From Fibrobacterota bacterium (lineage in GTDB: Bacteria > Fibrobacterota > Fibrobacteria > UBA11236), in contig JAHFCH010000001.1 in assembly GCA_023249635.1 (NCBI GenBank), forward strand, positions 67,718 through 127,198: a DNA stretch of 59,481 bases, given 5' to 3'. Within the stretch, counting starts at the first letter, position 1. Each line of letters begins with the position of its first letter. A model generated the notes under the pieces. The model saw nothing but the letters and a program-made list of their open reading frames with translations. It had not been told where the DNA came from and did no database searches. Of this stretch, positions 50,237 to 59,481 are shown in pieces. Both the position numbers and the translations under genes were made by a program.

Positions 50237-51430
50237 TCAGGCGGGACGCTGTCGCCACCGCCACATGATCATCCACGCCAGGGCGCAAAAGCCCGCGCAG
50301 GCAGCGAATACCCAGCGATAGCCCAAAGACGACCCCAGCCAACCGAACAGCAGGTATCCCGCCGTGGCCCCGATACGGCCGGCGGTTCCGTACAGGTTCG
50401 AGGACGTGCCGGATTGCCCAGGCAGAAAATCCTGGAAGAAACTGATGGCGATGCCGCTGTAGACCGCCACCAGGGCGGCGCTGATGGCCTGCAACGGATA
50501 GATCTGCCAAGGCGCCTGGGCCGAGGCCAGGCAACCGTAATACACGATGGAGAGCAAGGCGGCCCAGCGTACGATGCGCACGGTGGGAACGCGCGTCGCC
50601 CATAAGCCGACGAAATACATGAAGGGCAATTCGAAAATCGGCGCGATGCTGTAGGCCGCTCCCACCTGGGAGGCGCGCCCCCCCAGTGTTTCCAGGATCA
50701 GCAGAGGCAGGTTCATCATCCCCATGGTGGAACAGGAGAGGATGAGGACGAAGGCGCAGAAATGGGCCGCGAACCCGGGCAGACGGATGGCCTTCGACAA
50801 GGGCAGAGCGGCCACGGCGGCGCGCGCTTGGGCCGAAGGCGGATCATGCCGCACCCCGATGGCCACCACCAGGCCGAAAAGGGCGAACAGGGTCGCCGTA
50901 GCCAGGAAGGTGCCCCGGAAGCCATGCGCTTCCAGGATCCGCGCGCCGATGGCCGGGCCTATCGTCCAAGAGAGGGCGTAAAAGAGGCGGAAAATGTTGA
51001 TGTAGAACGGGTAGTCCGCCTCGGCGGCCCCATGGCGTACCAGCAGATCCCGCGCATAGGCGAAGGTCTGGGAGAAGGTAACCCCGGCGATACCCAGGGT
51101 GACGCAACCGGCGGGCAACAGGATGCGGACGTCGCGCTCATAGGCGTACAGCAGGTAGCCGACCGCCCCGAATGCGGAAGACACCAGCATGACCGCCTTC
51201 CGCGAGTAGCGGATATCGGACCACTTCGCGATGCGGGTGGAGATGAATATTCCCGTGATCACGTTGACCGTCATGAAGAGGCCGAAGCCGGCGGGCCCCA
51301 GCCCCAATTCCCGGGTCCCGAAAACCGACATGAAGGGCAGGGTCAGCGAATATCCCATTCCCAGGATAGCATTCCCCAGGAGGAGGAATAGGAATTCACG
51401 GTGCCGGAAGAGCAGGTTGAGGTCGCGCAT
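50237..51430 (-). CDS. MFS transporter, sugar-efflux (SetA/SetB) like
   Basis: The protein has 397 residues with 12 predicted membrane helices. The N-terminal half shows FLFLLLGNAILGMGYSLTLPFMSVF and RIAKWSDIRYSRK (the loop 2-3 motif of the major facilitator superfamily). The C-terminal part, with GTSSNLYGTAGRIGATAGYLLFGWLG, resembles the sugar efflux transporter group. It probably exports sugars or drugs; the substrate is not visible. It starts 9 bases after the hotdog thioesterase stop and so belongs to the operon 53067 to 50237 on the minus strand. Confidence 0.8.
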   Translation of the reverse strand: MRDLNLLFRHREFLFLLLGNAILGMGYSLTLPFMSVFGTRELGLGPAGFGLFMTVNVITGIFISTRIAKWSDIRYSRKAVMLVSSAFGAVGYLLYAYERDVRILLPAGCVTLGIAGVTFSQTFAYARDLLVRHGAAEADYPFYINIFRLFYALSWTIGPAIGARILEAHGFRGTFLATATLFALFGLVVAIGVRHDPPSAQARAAVAALPLSKAIRLPGFAAHFCAFVLILSCSTMGMMNLPLLILETLGGRASQVGAAYSIAPIFELPFMYFVGLWATRVPTVRIVRWAALLSIVYYGCLASAQAPWQIYPLQAISAALVAVYSGIAISFFQDFLPGQSGTSSNLYGTAGRIGATAGYLLFGWLGSSLGYRWVFAACAGFCALAWMIMWRWRQRPA

Positions 51431-51439
51431 GGTTTTCCG

Positions 51440-51943
51440 TTACGCGGTCGGAGGCTTATCTCCCCTTCCCAAATTCCACTCCCGCACGGAAAACTCCTGG
51501 GGAAAGCTTTCCTCTTCCAGCAGGATGCCCGCCAAGAAGGCTTGGATATCCTCCGGGTGCTTGGCGGTCTTGCCCGTCGCCAGGGAAACGTACGTGAATT
51601 GCGTCCACAGCAGCGACTTGAGCCGCTTGCCGGCCGCGTCGTACATCTTGCCTTCCATGAGCACCGACTGATCGGTATACCGGCGCAGGCTGGTGCGGAT
51701 CAGGACGCTCTCATTCACCAGGGCCGGTGCCATATAGGCGATCTGATGCCTGGTGACCACCCAGTTGCATTTGCTTTCCTTGGCCTTGGCATACAGATCG
51801 AAATCGTACGCCTGGACCAAGTGATCCTCGCGGGCATTGATGAAATACACCAGGTATTTGGCGTTGCTGAGGTGGTTGAAGGGGTCGCAATCCTGGAAAC
51901 GGATCACGACCTTGCTTTCGGGTTCTTTGACGATTGGCGGCAT
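51440..51943 (-). CDS. Hotdog-fold acyl-CoA thioesterase (YbgC/FadM-like)
   Basis: The protein has 167 residues. I choose ATG 51943, where VVIRFQDCDPFNHLSNAKYLVYF, the family N-terminal motif with catalytic Asp, begins a few residues in; the frame is open a further 40 codons without conservation. It continues WVVTRHQIAYMAPALVNESVLI and SVLMEGKMYDAAGKRL. Such enzymes hydrolyse acyl-CoA or 4-hydroxybenzoyl-CoA-type thioesters. It lies between a secreted phosphoesterase and an exporter, with no hint of the substrate. Confidence 0.85.
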   Translation of the reverse strand: MPPIVKEPESKVVIRFQDCDPFNHLSNAKYLVYFINAREDHLVQAYDFDLYAKAKESKCNWVVTRHQIAYMAPALVNESVLIRTSLRRYTDQSVLMEGKMYDAAGKRLKSLLWTQFTYVSLATGKTAKHPEDIQAFLAGILLEEESFPQEFSVREWNLGRGDKPPTA

Positions 51944-51987
51944 CCCAGGAAAGGTAGCACGCCGCGCAGGATGCGGAAGGGTCCGAT

Positions 51988-53067
51988 TCAGTTCCCGGGA
52001 ACGATCATCGGTTCGAAATTGAATACGTTGCGGCTGTCGGGATCGACGGTGGCCTTGACCCAATGCACATTGGTTTCGCCGAAGGTCTGGACCCGGGTGA
52101 TGTTCCCGATCAGGGTCTTGGCCGCCAACAAGGGTTTGTCGATCTTGAAAAAGTGGGTATCGCCATGCACCAGGACCACCTGCCCCTCGAATGCGGCGGC
52201 TTCAAAGACCAAGCGATCCAGCAAATCGGTGAACCCGTCGATGCCGGTGCGGGTCATGCGCTCGTTCACGTCCTCGGTTTCCGGCCAATCAAAGCCGGGG
52301 TCCGCTTGGATCACGATCAGGATACCCCTTGCATCGTGCGCCTTGGCGGCCGCGAAGGATGCGCTCAGCCATTCCAGATTTTTGGCGTTACGGGCCGCGT
52401 ATTCCGCGTTGTCGGCGTCGCAATCGGCCTGGGTCCGCGCGCTTTTCGAGCTGATGCATTCCCCCGCGTTCACCTTGTTGTTGTTGCTACCGGGGGCGTT
52501 GATGCCCACGAACCACGCTCCGTCCCTGCTCCAGCGGGTGTTCTCGCTATAGGCCTCGCCAGGGGTCCCCTGGCGTTCCAGTCGCAACTTGCGGCGACCG
52601 AAGCTGAAAGGGGAATTATGCATGGTCCTGCGCAGATAATCCAACCGCTCCAACGCATTGTAGCTGCCGTTGTTGGTGCGGTGGCAGTCGGTCCATTCGT
52701 TATCGCCGGGAACGTAGATCACCGGGGCTTGGAACATACCGAAGAGGCGGGCGGGTTCGGCGGCGAGGTTGGCATCGGTGCAGAGTGAACTGCCGTCCTT
52801 GGTGTCGCCATCGAAAATGCTGAAAGCGAGGCGGGAATCGTTCATGTCCTTGATGAGAGCCTGCATCTTGGGACCGTCCGGGCCTCCATAACCGATCTTG
52901 GAGTAGGGCAGGTCGCCCCAAAGGCCGATGGTATAAGCTTCATGGCGGCCATGGTCACGGAATTCATCGTGATCCCGGTCCTTGCCGTATGCCGTGGCCT
53001 GGGCCAGGTAGAGTCCGGATAGGGTTGCGAGGGTGGCTAGGAGCGGATTGGCGAGAGGTTTGCGCAT
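51988..53067 (-). CDS. Secreted calcineurin-like metallophosphoesterase
   Basis: The protein has 359 residues. ATG 53067 has AGGAG upstream. The signal peptide ends QATAYG, followed by a His/Asp-rich stretch. Metallophosphoesterase motifs are partly recognisable: IGLWGDLPYS (D-x-H replaced), FSIFDGDTKDGSS, VIYVPGDNEWTD (GDNE block), and VVLVHGDTHFF (GDTH block). This resembles the secreted bacterial group in which the first motif is degenerate. It probably hydrolyses phosphoesters outside the cytoplasm. It leads the three-gene minus-strand operon. Confidence 0.78.
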   Translation of the reverse strand: MRKPLANPLLATLATLSGLYLAQATAYGKDRDHDEFRDHGRHEAYTIGLWGDLPYSKIGYGGPDGPKMQALIKDMNDSRLAFSIFDGDTKDGSSLCTDANLAAEPARLFGMFQAPVIYVPGDNEWTDCHRTNNGSYNALERLDYLRRTMHNSPFSFGRRKLRLERQGTPGEAYSENTRWSRDGAWFVGINAPGSNNNKVNAGECISSKSARTQADCDADNAEYAARNAKNLEWLSASFAAAKAHDARGILIVIQADPGFDWPETEDVNERMTRTGIDGFTDLLDRLVFEAAAFEGQVVLVHGDTHFFKIDKPLLAAKTLIGNITRVQTFGETNVHWVKATVDPDSRNVFNFEPMIVPGN

Positions 53068-53154
53068 GGGGTCTCCTGGTAAGGGTGGCCCCGGAAGCTA
53101 GCCTTCGGCTTGTACCATCCTATTGCAGGAGTATGAAAATCCGGTTTCGGGAAG

Positions 53155-53185
53155 GCGGGCCCGGGGAACGACTCCCCCGGCCCGC
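53155..53185 (-). terminator. Strong GC hairpin after the giant secreted protein gene
   Basis: A 12-bp stem (GCGGGCC-CGGGG with CCCCCGGCCCGC) around a 7-base loop lies 8 bases past the stop at 53193. There is no T-run behind it, so it is either a weak intrinsic terminator or an mRNA 3'-end stabiliser. Confidence 0.45.
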
Positions 53186-53192
53186 ACGGGAA

Positions 53193-56100
53193 TCATTGGC
53201 AGTTCGTCAGCTGGTTCATCCAATCGGACAACATCTGCACGCCCTCGACGTCGACGACCTTGCTCGCCACCGGAGGCATGTAATAGGCCCCCGTGCGGAC
53301 ATGCGCCCGCAACCAGACGGTGGAGAGATTGCTGTTGCCGGGCTTGATGATACGCTCGTTGGCTATGTCACCGCTCACCGCCTCGAAAGGCAGCTCGTTG
53401 CAGGCCTTCTTAAGGGCCAGCGGCGTCGTGTAACGCGCATCCCAGGTCGCTCGTCCAGCCGAAGACTCGGTGGGCCCGCGATGGCAGGTAGCGCAATTCA
53501 CGTGCAGGTACGAGGTGGCGCGCTCCGAGAGCGGCACGGCCGGATCCAGATGGTACGGGAACGGGGTAATCGGCGCCGGGTTGGACGGATTGAGGATGCC
53601 CGCGTTCGACATGTTGTTCAACTGGTTGGATACGTTGATTTGGCGCGTTTCCAGCGCGATGCTGCCGTTCACCTTGTCGTTGTGGCAAGTCATGCACTGC
53701 GCCCGCGAGGGATAGTTCCAGGTGGTTCCGCCGCCCAGGTCCTTGGTATCGCCGGCTGCCGCCACCAGGGTGGCCGCGGTGGCCGAGATCCACTTATAGG
53801 TATATCCCGCATAGACGCCATTGGTATGCCGCACGAAGAAGCGCGTCTCGAAATTCTTGCCGGTGGCCGGCCAGCGGAAGGTCTTGATGGTGACGCCGCC
53901 CGGGGGCAACTTCCAATCGTTGGGATCATTCACGTCCACGGTGGCGCCGGGAGGTACGGAGATGTATCGCTGCTTATCCGCGCCGTCGGACCAGAACTTC
54001 TGCGCCACGCCGAAGGGATTGACTCCGGCCTTGGTGGGCGCGACCACATCGTTTTCGCTTAGGCTCGTGAAGCAGCCCGCGTCGGAAAGGTTCTGGGGAG
54101 GCCAGGTAAGCGGCTGGGCCGCCCCGGGAATCACTTTCCAGATCTTGGAAGCGCCGTAGTCGGTCAGCATGATTTCGCCGTCGCGATCCTGGCCGATGTC
54201 CGCGATGTCGCCTACCGTGGGCAGGAGGACGGTGCGCACCTTGGAAACGGGATCGAGGGCGAAGAGGGTCTTGTCCACGAAGTCGGCGAACACGAATTTG
54301 CCGACCAGGCCGGGCATGGCAGCGCCGCGGTAGACGAAGCCGGCGATGACGGCGCCTTGGTTGGTATTGCCTTCGGCGCGGGGATATTCATGCTCGGGCC
54401 ACTTCAGCAGGTTGTCGGCCGGCTTGGCGGGCATCCCGGGGAGGGCGCAATTCACGCTGCCGCTGCAGCAGATGGTGCCTTCGCACCAGGGCCAGCCGAA
54501 ATTGGGCACGCCGTCGGTCTTGACGTTGAACTTGTTGATCTCCTCGTTCATGTCGAAGCCCACGTTGCTGATCCACATATCGTCGCCATCGAAGCTGGTA
54601 CGCCAGGGATTGCGCAGGCCGGTCGCGACGATCCAGTGAAGGTTGGCGGTGGTGCTGTTGAAGTCCCAGAGCTGTTCGGTCGCGCCCTGGTACTCGGTGG
54701 GCGTGAAGCGTAGGACCTTACCGTTCGGCCAGTTCATCTGCGTGACCTTGACCGGTGTCGGGTCGCCTTGACCATTGGTCCCGTTGTCGCCGATGGTGAC
54801 GTACAAGTACTTGGTCCCGACCGTCGGTCCCGGTCCGAACACGAGCGAACCGGAATGGTGGATGTCGCTGGGCTGGTCGAAGCGGAAGAGGACGAAGCCG
54901 GAATTCGGATCGACGGTCTTGAAATCCGGGTTGGCCTTGTAGCGGGCCACGCGGGTTTGCTGGGGCGCGCTGGAAAGGTAGGTGATATAGACGAAGCGGT
55001 TGTTGGCATAGTCGGGATCAAAGGCCAGGGAGGCCAGTCCCGATTCACCCGTGGTCGTCAACTTGCCCCGCATATCGAGGAAGGTCGTAAAGGTATTGTC
55101 CGCGGAATTGTTGTTCATACGGCGGATCATGCCCGTCTGGTCCATGACGACCCAGTGGTCGCCTGCCACGGTGGCCGGTTCCTGCACCAATTCCATCGGC
55201 TGGGTGAAGATGCCGTTGCCCCAGAATTGCTGGGCCACCACGGCGTTCCCGGGCGCCGCTCCCGCCACGCAGGCGGTAACGGCTTCGGTGGCGATGAAGG
55301 CGAATTGCTGCGATACCGCTCCCGCGCATGCGGTCATCTGCATGGCCGCGCCCGCCGTCTGGTTCGCGCCCAGCACGTCGAGGCATTCGGTCAGATCGCT
55401 GGTGGCGTTCAAGGTGTAGTGCCCGGCCAAACCGTTCACCGGTAGGATGCGCCATTGCTGCGCCGCGCCGTTCACGTCGGCCCATTGCTGCACGTCATTG
55501 GTCGTGCCTCCGCCCTTCACGTCCAACACCTTGGCGCTGGCCAGATTCTTGAGCTTATAGGTGGTCCCGGCAACCTGGATCAGGTCCCATTTCTGCTGGG
55601 CGCTGCCGTCGCAATTGTTCTGGATGGCGGCGGCCCCGTCGGTGACGCTGCCCCCCGCGATTTCCAGGCACTTGCCGCTGTTCTTGTCGCGCAATACGTA
55701 CAGCCCGTTCAGGTTCGATCCGTCGGTGGTGGAAACCGCTATCGCGGCCGAAGCTCCCGATTCGTTGCCGGCATTGTCGAAGGCCTTGATGGTCACCTGG
55801 TATTGGGTGGAAACCGTAAGCCCGGTAAGCGTGCCCGCGAGAACCGGACCGGTGGTGGCGTTGAGGACGCCGTTGGCGAAGAGGCGATAGCCCGCTACGC
55901 CGCTACCGGCATCGGTGGAAGCCGTCCACGACATGCTCAAAGTGGTACCGCCCTGGGCCGTGGAGGCCAACCCGCCGGGGATGGAAGGAGGCGTGAGATC
56001 CGGCGCCTGGGGCACGAAACGGATCCAGTTCAGGTTCTGGTTGTTGTTCGGGAATTGCGCCCGGATAAGGTGGTTGCCGTCGGCGGCGACGGTGAAAGCG

Positions 56101-59100
56101 GGCGAGATGGCCGTGGCCCAGGTCTGCCAGCCGCCCGTAGCGGCGGCCATGGTCACCGTGGTCTTCAACTGCCCGTCCACCCAGATATCCACCATGCGGT
56201 TCACGTCCATGGTGGCCATGCGGGCCTCCACCTTGTACGAGCCCGCGGTCAGCGGCTGGTTGGCGTACTCGGCCCAGTCATTGGCATCGATCCAGCCTAC
56301 GTTGAGGCCGCCCCCGACGTCGGTGGTGGCCTCGGTCTGCACGCCGTTCATGGTGGTCCAGGCCTCCGCCTCGATGACGAGCGGCCCCTGGCCGTTGGTG
56401 GTGGTTACGTTGATGGCGGGGGAATTCGCCGACATGTTGCCGACATTGTCCTTGGCACGGATACGTATCGCGTAAGTTACCCCAGGCTTGAGGCCCGCCA
56501 CCGGGGCCGCGTTCACGGCTCCCACCATGGAATGGAATACGCCGTTGGTGTCGATCTCGTAGCCAGTGACCCCCACGTTGTCGAAGGGGGTTACCCAGGC
56601 CAGGTTGATGCTGGTCGGGCCTTGCGAAGGGGAGGTCGGCGCCGCGGGGGCGTCCGGGGGCGTATTATCGACGACAGTCCCCACGCTCAGCACTACGTTG
56701 TCGATATGCACTTCGCCGGCGAAACCACCCACGTCAAAGAAGACGCGGGAGAGCGGGTCGGTAGGAACGTTGGAAACGCCGGTGAAGATGTAGTCCTTCC
56801 AGGTCGGGGTCAGGGTTACCACCTGGTTTTGGTTGGTCCACGGATCATGGGCGAAGCCCCAACCGCATACGATGGTACGGGTGACGTTGGACCTGGCCTT
56901 GAAAGTAAGCGTATAAGTGTTGCCCACGGTCATGGCCACTCCGTGCCAGACATTGACGTCGTAGACATTCCCGCCGGCGGCCGTGGTCACGGCGTATTCG
57001 CCTGGCACGTTCAGGGACGCGCCCTGGTACACGGTCCAATCCGTGAAGCCGTTGGAGAAATCCCCGTTGGTCAGCAGGTTGGCCGAGGCATTGGTGGTCG
57101 AGACGGTAAGCGCAGTCCCGTAGGCGCCGAAGTTGCCCGCGTTGTCCTTGGCCCGCACCTGGAAGGTATAGGCCGTACCGGCGGCAAGGCCGGTCGCGTT
57201 CAGGGTGGTAGCCGTACCCAATGGGTACGTAAACGCCGGTGCCGGTAGCGTGCGCTGCACTTCGTATCCGGCAACGCCGGTGCCCACGTCCGTAGCAGCG
57301 GACCAGGTGAGGTTGATGGAGGTATTGTCCTTGGTCGGCGAAGCGAGGTTGGCCGGGGCCGAAGGCGGGGTGTTGTCGTTGGTGACAACGGTGAGCGCGG
57401 CGGTATAGGCGGAGAAATTGCCCGCGAAATCCTTGGCGCGCACCTGGAAGGTGTAGCTGGTGCCGACGGCCAGGGAGTTGATCTGGAGTGAGGTTCCGGA
57501 AGGCACGGGATAGGTTTGGGCGGTGGGGGCCGTTTGCTGGATTTCATACGAGGCCACGCCGCCGCCCACGTCGGTCGAAGCGTTCCAGGCCAGCGTGATG
57601 GAAACGTCGGTCTTGGCCGAGGCCGTCAGACCGCCGGGTACGGAAGGCGCCGTTCCGTCGAGGGTGGACACCACGATGTTGGCGGAAGGGACCGAAAAAT
57701 TACCGGCGACATCCTTGGCCAGCACCTGGAAGGTATAGCTGGTGGTCGACGCCAACGGGGTTACGCGCAGCGTGGTCGCGAGCCCGGCGGAATAGGTCGC
57801 GGTACCGGGAGCGATCTGCTTCACTTGGTATTCGCCGATGCCGCTGCCGGCGCCATCGCTGGAAGCCTGCCAGGCCAGGGTGATGGCCGTAAGCTCCGGG
57901 GTGCTCGAGACTACGTTCTGGGGCGCGGTGGGCGGATCAACGTCCGGCGCAAGGGTGGTAACGGAAATGGCCGGCGTGGTATAGGCCGAAGCGTTGCCCG
58001 CCAAATCCCGGGCGCGGATCTGGAAGGTATGCGTAGAGCCGGCGGTCAGATTGGAGAAGGTCGCGGTAGCCACCGCGCCGTATGCGACCGCGGCATTGGC
58101 ATCCATGAAGATGTCGTAGTTGGTCGTGCCCACGTTGTCCGCCGAAGGCGTCCAGCCGAGCGTGATGGTCTTATCGGTCTTGCCCGTGGAGGCGAAGTTG
58201 GCGGGAACGCCGGGGGCGGTCACGTCCTTTGTGGAAACGTTGAGGACGGGGGTGCTGAGGGCGGAAAGATTGCCTGCATTGTCCTTGGCCTGGATCTGGA
58301 ACCCGTAGGCCGAGGCTTCGGTCAGGGGCGTAACCGTGAAGGTGGTGCCGGTAATCCCGGTATACGTCGCCGAGGCCGCACCCGTCTGGGTCAGGATATA
58401 CCCCTGCAGGCCGCTACCGCCGGCGTCCGTGGAAGCTTGCCAGGAAAGGCTGATGGAGTTCCCGGTCTGGGCCGTGGTAGCCAGGGCGGCCGGCACCGTG
58501 GGGGCCGTGACGTCGAGGTTGGTGGTGGAAACGATCAGTTGGGTCGAGGTAGCGGAGAGGGTACCCGCGCCGTCCTTGGCCTTGATGAGGAAAGTGTACT
58601 GGGTGTTCTGCGTGAGGCCCGTGACCGGGCTGGTAGCGACGTTGCCGACATTCAGGCTGCCCGCGCCGGGAGTCCAGGTGATTTGATAGCCCGCCACCAC
58701 GCCCACGGGTCCGGCTCCGGACCAGTTAAGGGTGAGGCCGGTATTTGTGATGGCGGAAGCCGTGAACGAGGTCGGAGGCGTGGTAGGTTGCGGCGCCGCA
58801 CCGGTGGAAAGCACCACATCGTCGATATGCACTTCGCCGGCGATGGCCCCGGCTACGTCGAAGAAGACGCGGGAGCTGGCGTCGCTGGGCACGGTGGAAG
58901 CCAGGACTACGCTGTAATTCTGCCAGGCGGCCGTGAGCGCGTAGGTTTGGCTCTGGTTGGTCCAAGGCGCTTGCGCCAAACCCCATCCGCCCACGATGGT
59001 GCGGTTGAGGTTGGAGCGGGCGCGGAAAGTCAGGGTATACGTCAGGCCCTGGGTCATGGCCAACTTGTTCAATACGTTCACATCATACACGTTCGCCGTC

Positions 59101-59481
59101 ACGGGGGTGGAGACCGCGTATTCTCCGGCCACATTGAGATTGGTTCCCTGATACAAGGTCCAGTTGGCATTGCCGTTGGCGAAGTCGCCATTGGTCAGCA
59201 GGTTGGTCAGGTTGGTGGTGGTCGCCGAAAAAGCGGCGGCCTGATATCCCGATACCAAGCCTACCCCATTGCGCGCCTGCACCTTGAGGGTATGCGTCGA
59301 ATTGGCCGCGAAGCCATAGGCCGAATAGGCGGTGACATTGCCCAAGGCGATGGCCGCGCCTCCGTCGATCACGACGTCGTAGCCGGCGATTCCGCTCTCG
59401 GCATCGGTAGCCGCGGCCCAGGTGAAGTTGATGCCGGTGTTGGTCTTGACCGGAGCGGCCAGCGTAGCGGGCACGGAAGGC
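53193..59481 (-). CDS. Giant secreted multidomain protein: Fn3, CBMs, ricin lectin, GSDH propeller, diheme cytochrome (5' end outside window)
   Basis: At least 2095 residues; the N-terminus lies beyond the right edge. Order from the N-terminal side: Fn3, a CBM4/9-like domain (NGDFANGNANWT), six Fn3 repeats (each ending YTFQVRAKDxAGN), a second CBM4/9-like domain, Fn3, a CBM6 (EAEAWTTMNGVQ, WIDANDWAEY), Fn3, and a ricin-type trefoil lectin (about 55260-55715, with QQKW and QQW repeats). Next comes a glucose/sorbosone-dehydrogenase propeller (about 54115-55200; IHHSGSLVFGP, GLRNPWR, NFGWPWCEG). Last is a cytochrome domain with CMTCH and CATCH heme sites (about 53196-53720). It probably oxidises sugars at the polymer surface and passes electrons to heme. 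The repeated Fn3 DNA is near-identical in places. Confidence 0.88.
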   Translation of the reverse strand, partial: PSVPATLAAPVKTNTGINFTWAAATDAESGIAGYDVVIDGGAAIALGNVTAYSAYGFAANSTHTLKVQARNGVGLVSGYQAAAFSATTTNLTNLLTNGDFANGNANWTLYQGTNLNVAGEYAVSTPVTANVYDVNVLNKLAMTQGLTYTLTFRARSNLNRTIVGGWGLAQAPWTNQSQTYALTAAWQNYSVVLASTVPSDASSRVFFDVAGAIAGEVHIDDVVLSTGAAPQPTTPPTSFTASAITNTGLTLNWSGAGPVGVVAGYQITWTPGAGSLNVGNVATSPVTGLTQNTQYTFLIKAKDGAGTLSATSTQLIVSTTNLDVTAPTVPAALATTAQTGNSISLSWQASTDAGGSGLQGYILTQTGAASATYTGITGTTFTVTPLTEASAYGFQIQAKDNAGNLSALSTPVLNVSTKDVTAPGVPANFASTGKTDKTITLGWTPSADNVGTTNYDIFMDANAAVAYGAVATATFSNLTAGSTHTFQIRARDLAGNASAYTTPAISVTTLAPDVDPPTAPQNVVSSTPELTAITLAWQASSDGAGSGIGEYQVKQIAPGTATYSAGLATTLRVTPLASTTSYTFQVLAKDVAGNFSVPSANIVVSTLDGTAPSVPGGLTASAKTDVSITLAWNASTDVGGGVASYEIQQTAPTAQTYPVPSGTSLQINSLAVGTSYTFQVRAKDFAGNFSAYTAALTVVTNDNTPPSAPANLASPTKDNTSINLTWSAATDVGTGVAGYEVQRTLPAPAFTYPLGTATTLNATGLAAGTAYTFQVRAKDNAGNFGAYGTALTVSTTNASANLLTNGDFSNGFTDWTVYQGASLNVPGEYAVTTAAGGNVYDVNVWHGVAMTVGNTYTLTFKARSNVTRTIVCGWGFAHDPWTNQNQVVTLTPTWKDYIFTGVSNVPTDPLSRVFFDVGGFAGEVHIDNVVLSVGTVVDNTPPDAPAAPTSPSQGPTSINLAWVTPFDNVGVTGYEIDTNGVFHSMVGAVNAAPVAGLKPGVTYAIRIRAKDNVGNMSANSPAINVTTTNGQGPLVIEAEAWTTMNGVQTEATTDVGGGLNVGWIDANDWAEYANQPLTAGSYKVEARMATMDVNRMVDIWVDGQLKTTVTMAAATGGWQTWATAISPAFTVAADGNHLIRAQFPNNNQNLNWIRFVPQAPDLTPPSIPGGLASTAQGGTTLSMSWTASTDAGSGVAGYRLFANGVLNATTGPVLAGTLTGLTVSTQYQVTIKAFDNAGNESGASAAIAVSTTDGSNLNGLYVLRDKNSGKCLEIAGGSVTDGAAAIQNNCDGSAQQKWDLIQVAGTTYKLKNLASAKVLDVKGGGTTNDVQQWADVNGAAQQWRILPVNGLAGHYTLNATSDLTECLDVLGANQTAGAAMQMTACAGAVSQQFAFIATEAVTACVAGAAPGNAVVAQQFWGNGIFTQPMELVQEPATVAGDHWVVMDQTGMIRRMNNNSADNTFTTFLDMRGKLTTTGESGLASLAFDPDYANNRFVYITYLSSAPQQTRVARYKANPDFKTVDPNSGFVLFRFDQPSDIHHSGSLVFGPGPTVGTKYLYVTIGDNGTNGQGDPTPVKVTQMNWPNGKVLRFTPTEYQGATEQLWDFNSTTANLHWIVATGLRNPWRTSFDGDDMWISNVGFDMNEEINKFNVKTDGVPNFGWPWCEGTICCSGSVNCALPGMPAKPADNLLKWPEHEYPRAEGNTNQGAVIAGFVYRGAAMPGLVGKFVFADFVDKTLFALDPVSKVRTVLLPTVGDIADIGQDRDGEIMLTDYGASKIWKVIPGAAQPLTWPPQNLSDAGCFTSLSENDVVAPTKAGVNPFGVAQKFWSDGADKQRYISVPPGATVDVNDPNDWKLPPGGVTIKTFRWPATGKNFETRFFVRHTNGVYAGYTYKWISATAATLVAAAGDTKDLGGGTTWNYPSRAQCMTCHNDKVNGSIALETRQINVSNQLNNMSNAGILNPSNPAPITPFPYHLDPAVPLSERATSYLHVNCATCHRGPTESSAGRATWDARYTTPLALKKACNELPFEAVSGDIANERIIKPGNSNLSTVWLRAHVRTGAYYMPPVASKVVDVEGVQMLSDWMNQLTNCQ

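Noticed and set aside
57061-59200. Repeated DNA in the giant gene as a tandem array or CRISPR-like repeat
   Set aside because: The repeats are about 280-300 bp, in frame and diverged, and encode Fn3 and CBM4/9-like domains; this is a protein domain repeat.

Overview
The window looks like a piece of a GC-rich, Gram-negative Fibrobacterota chromosome, probably free-living rather than rumen. The main evidence is three genes of the TIGR02147 family, a paralogous family defined in Fibrobacter. Supporting signs are a TonB-dependent receptor, many secreted proteins with Bacteroidetes/Fibrobacterota-style C-terminal sorting-like beta domains, and many lipoproteins. No tRNA, rRNA, CRISPR array or complete insertion sequence was found. 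Genes are tightly packed with many 4-base ATGA/TTGA overlaps, so operons are easy to read.

Layout. 1-8461: a partial SGNH hydrolase, a large BNR-repeat secreted protein, a TonB-dependent receptor, and an operon of a DUF4114-like secreted protein plus three minor-pilin-like proteins. 8462-11680: a structured leader, a BSP-family metallopeptidase and an outer-membrane barrel candidate. 11691-20102 (minus strand): a GH38-like alpha-mannosidase operon, and next to it a TIGR02147 regulator coupled to a nucleoside-hydrolase-like lipoprotein. Both are preceded by the same GTTTACA/TGTAAAC palindrome at identical distance from the same -10 box. 20063-24897 (minus): two paralogous GH29 alpha-L-fucosidases and an AraC regulator, with matching direct-repeat boxes before each fucosidase. 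24840-27693 (minus): an ECF sigma factor and a bufferin-type (BufA/HvfA, DUF692, DUF2063) copper-RiPP operon whose precursor appears to be a lipoprotein. 27903-33438: two more TIGR02147-lipoprotein pairs, separated by a 179-bp MITE-like element and a YgiD-type dioxygenase.

33552-46392: an extracellular sugar-oxidation theme. It holds an FG-GAP protein, two glucose/sorbosone-dehydrogenase-like beta-propellers, three 3-keto-disaccharide-hydrolase-domain (DUF1080) proteins, a Ycf48-like lipoprotein and a DeoR regulator with TTCAATC operators on both sides. 46584-50232: an apparently unusual signalling operon of an ammonium transporter with a long cytoplasmic coiled-coil tail, a membrane-anchored Ser/Thr kinase and an HD-GYP phosphodiesterase. 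50237-53067 (minus): a secreted metallophosphoesterase, a hotdog thioesterase and an MFS exporter. 53193-end (minus): a giant partial secreted protein with nine Fn3 domains, three CBMs, a ricin-type lectin, a GSDH propeller and a diheme cytochrome domain.

Two observations stand out. First, TIGR02147 regulator plus translationally coupled lipoprotein occurs three times as a repeating module, the lipoproteins share a short T/S-E-x-x-N/G motif just after the lipobox, and two of the modules have GTTTACA-like operators. Second, several promoters share a TAGATT -10 box with a poor -35 and a palindrome centred near -61, the position of class I activators.
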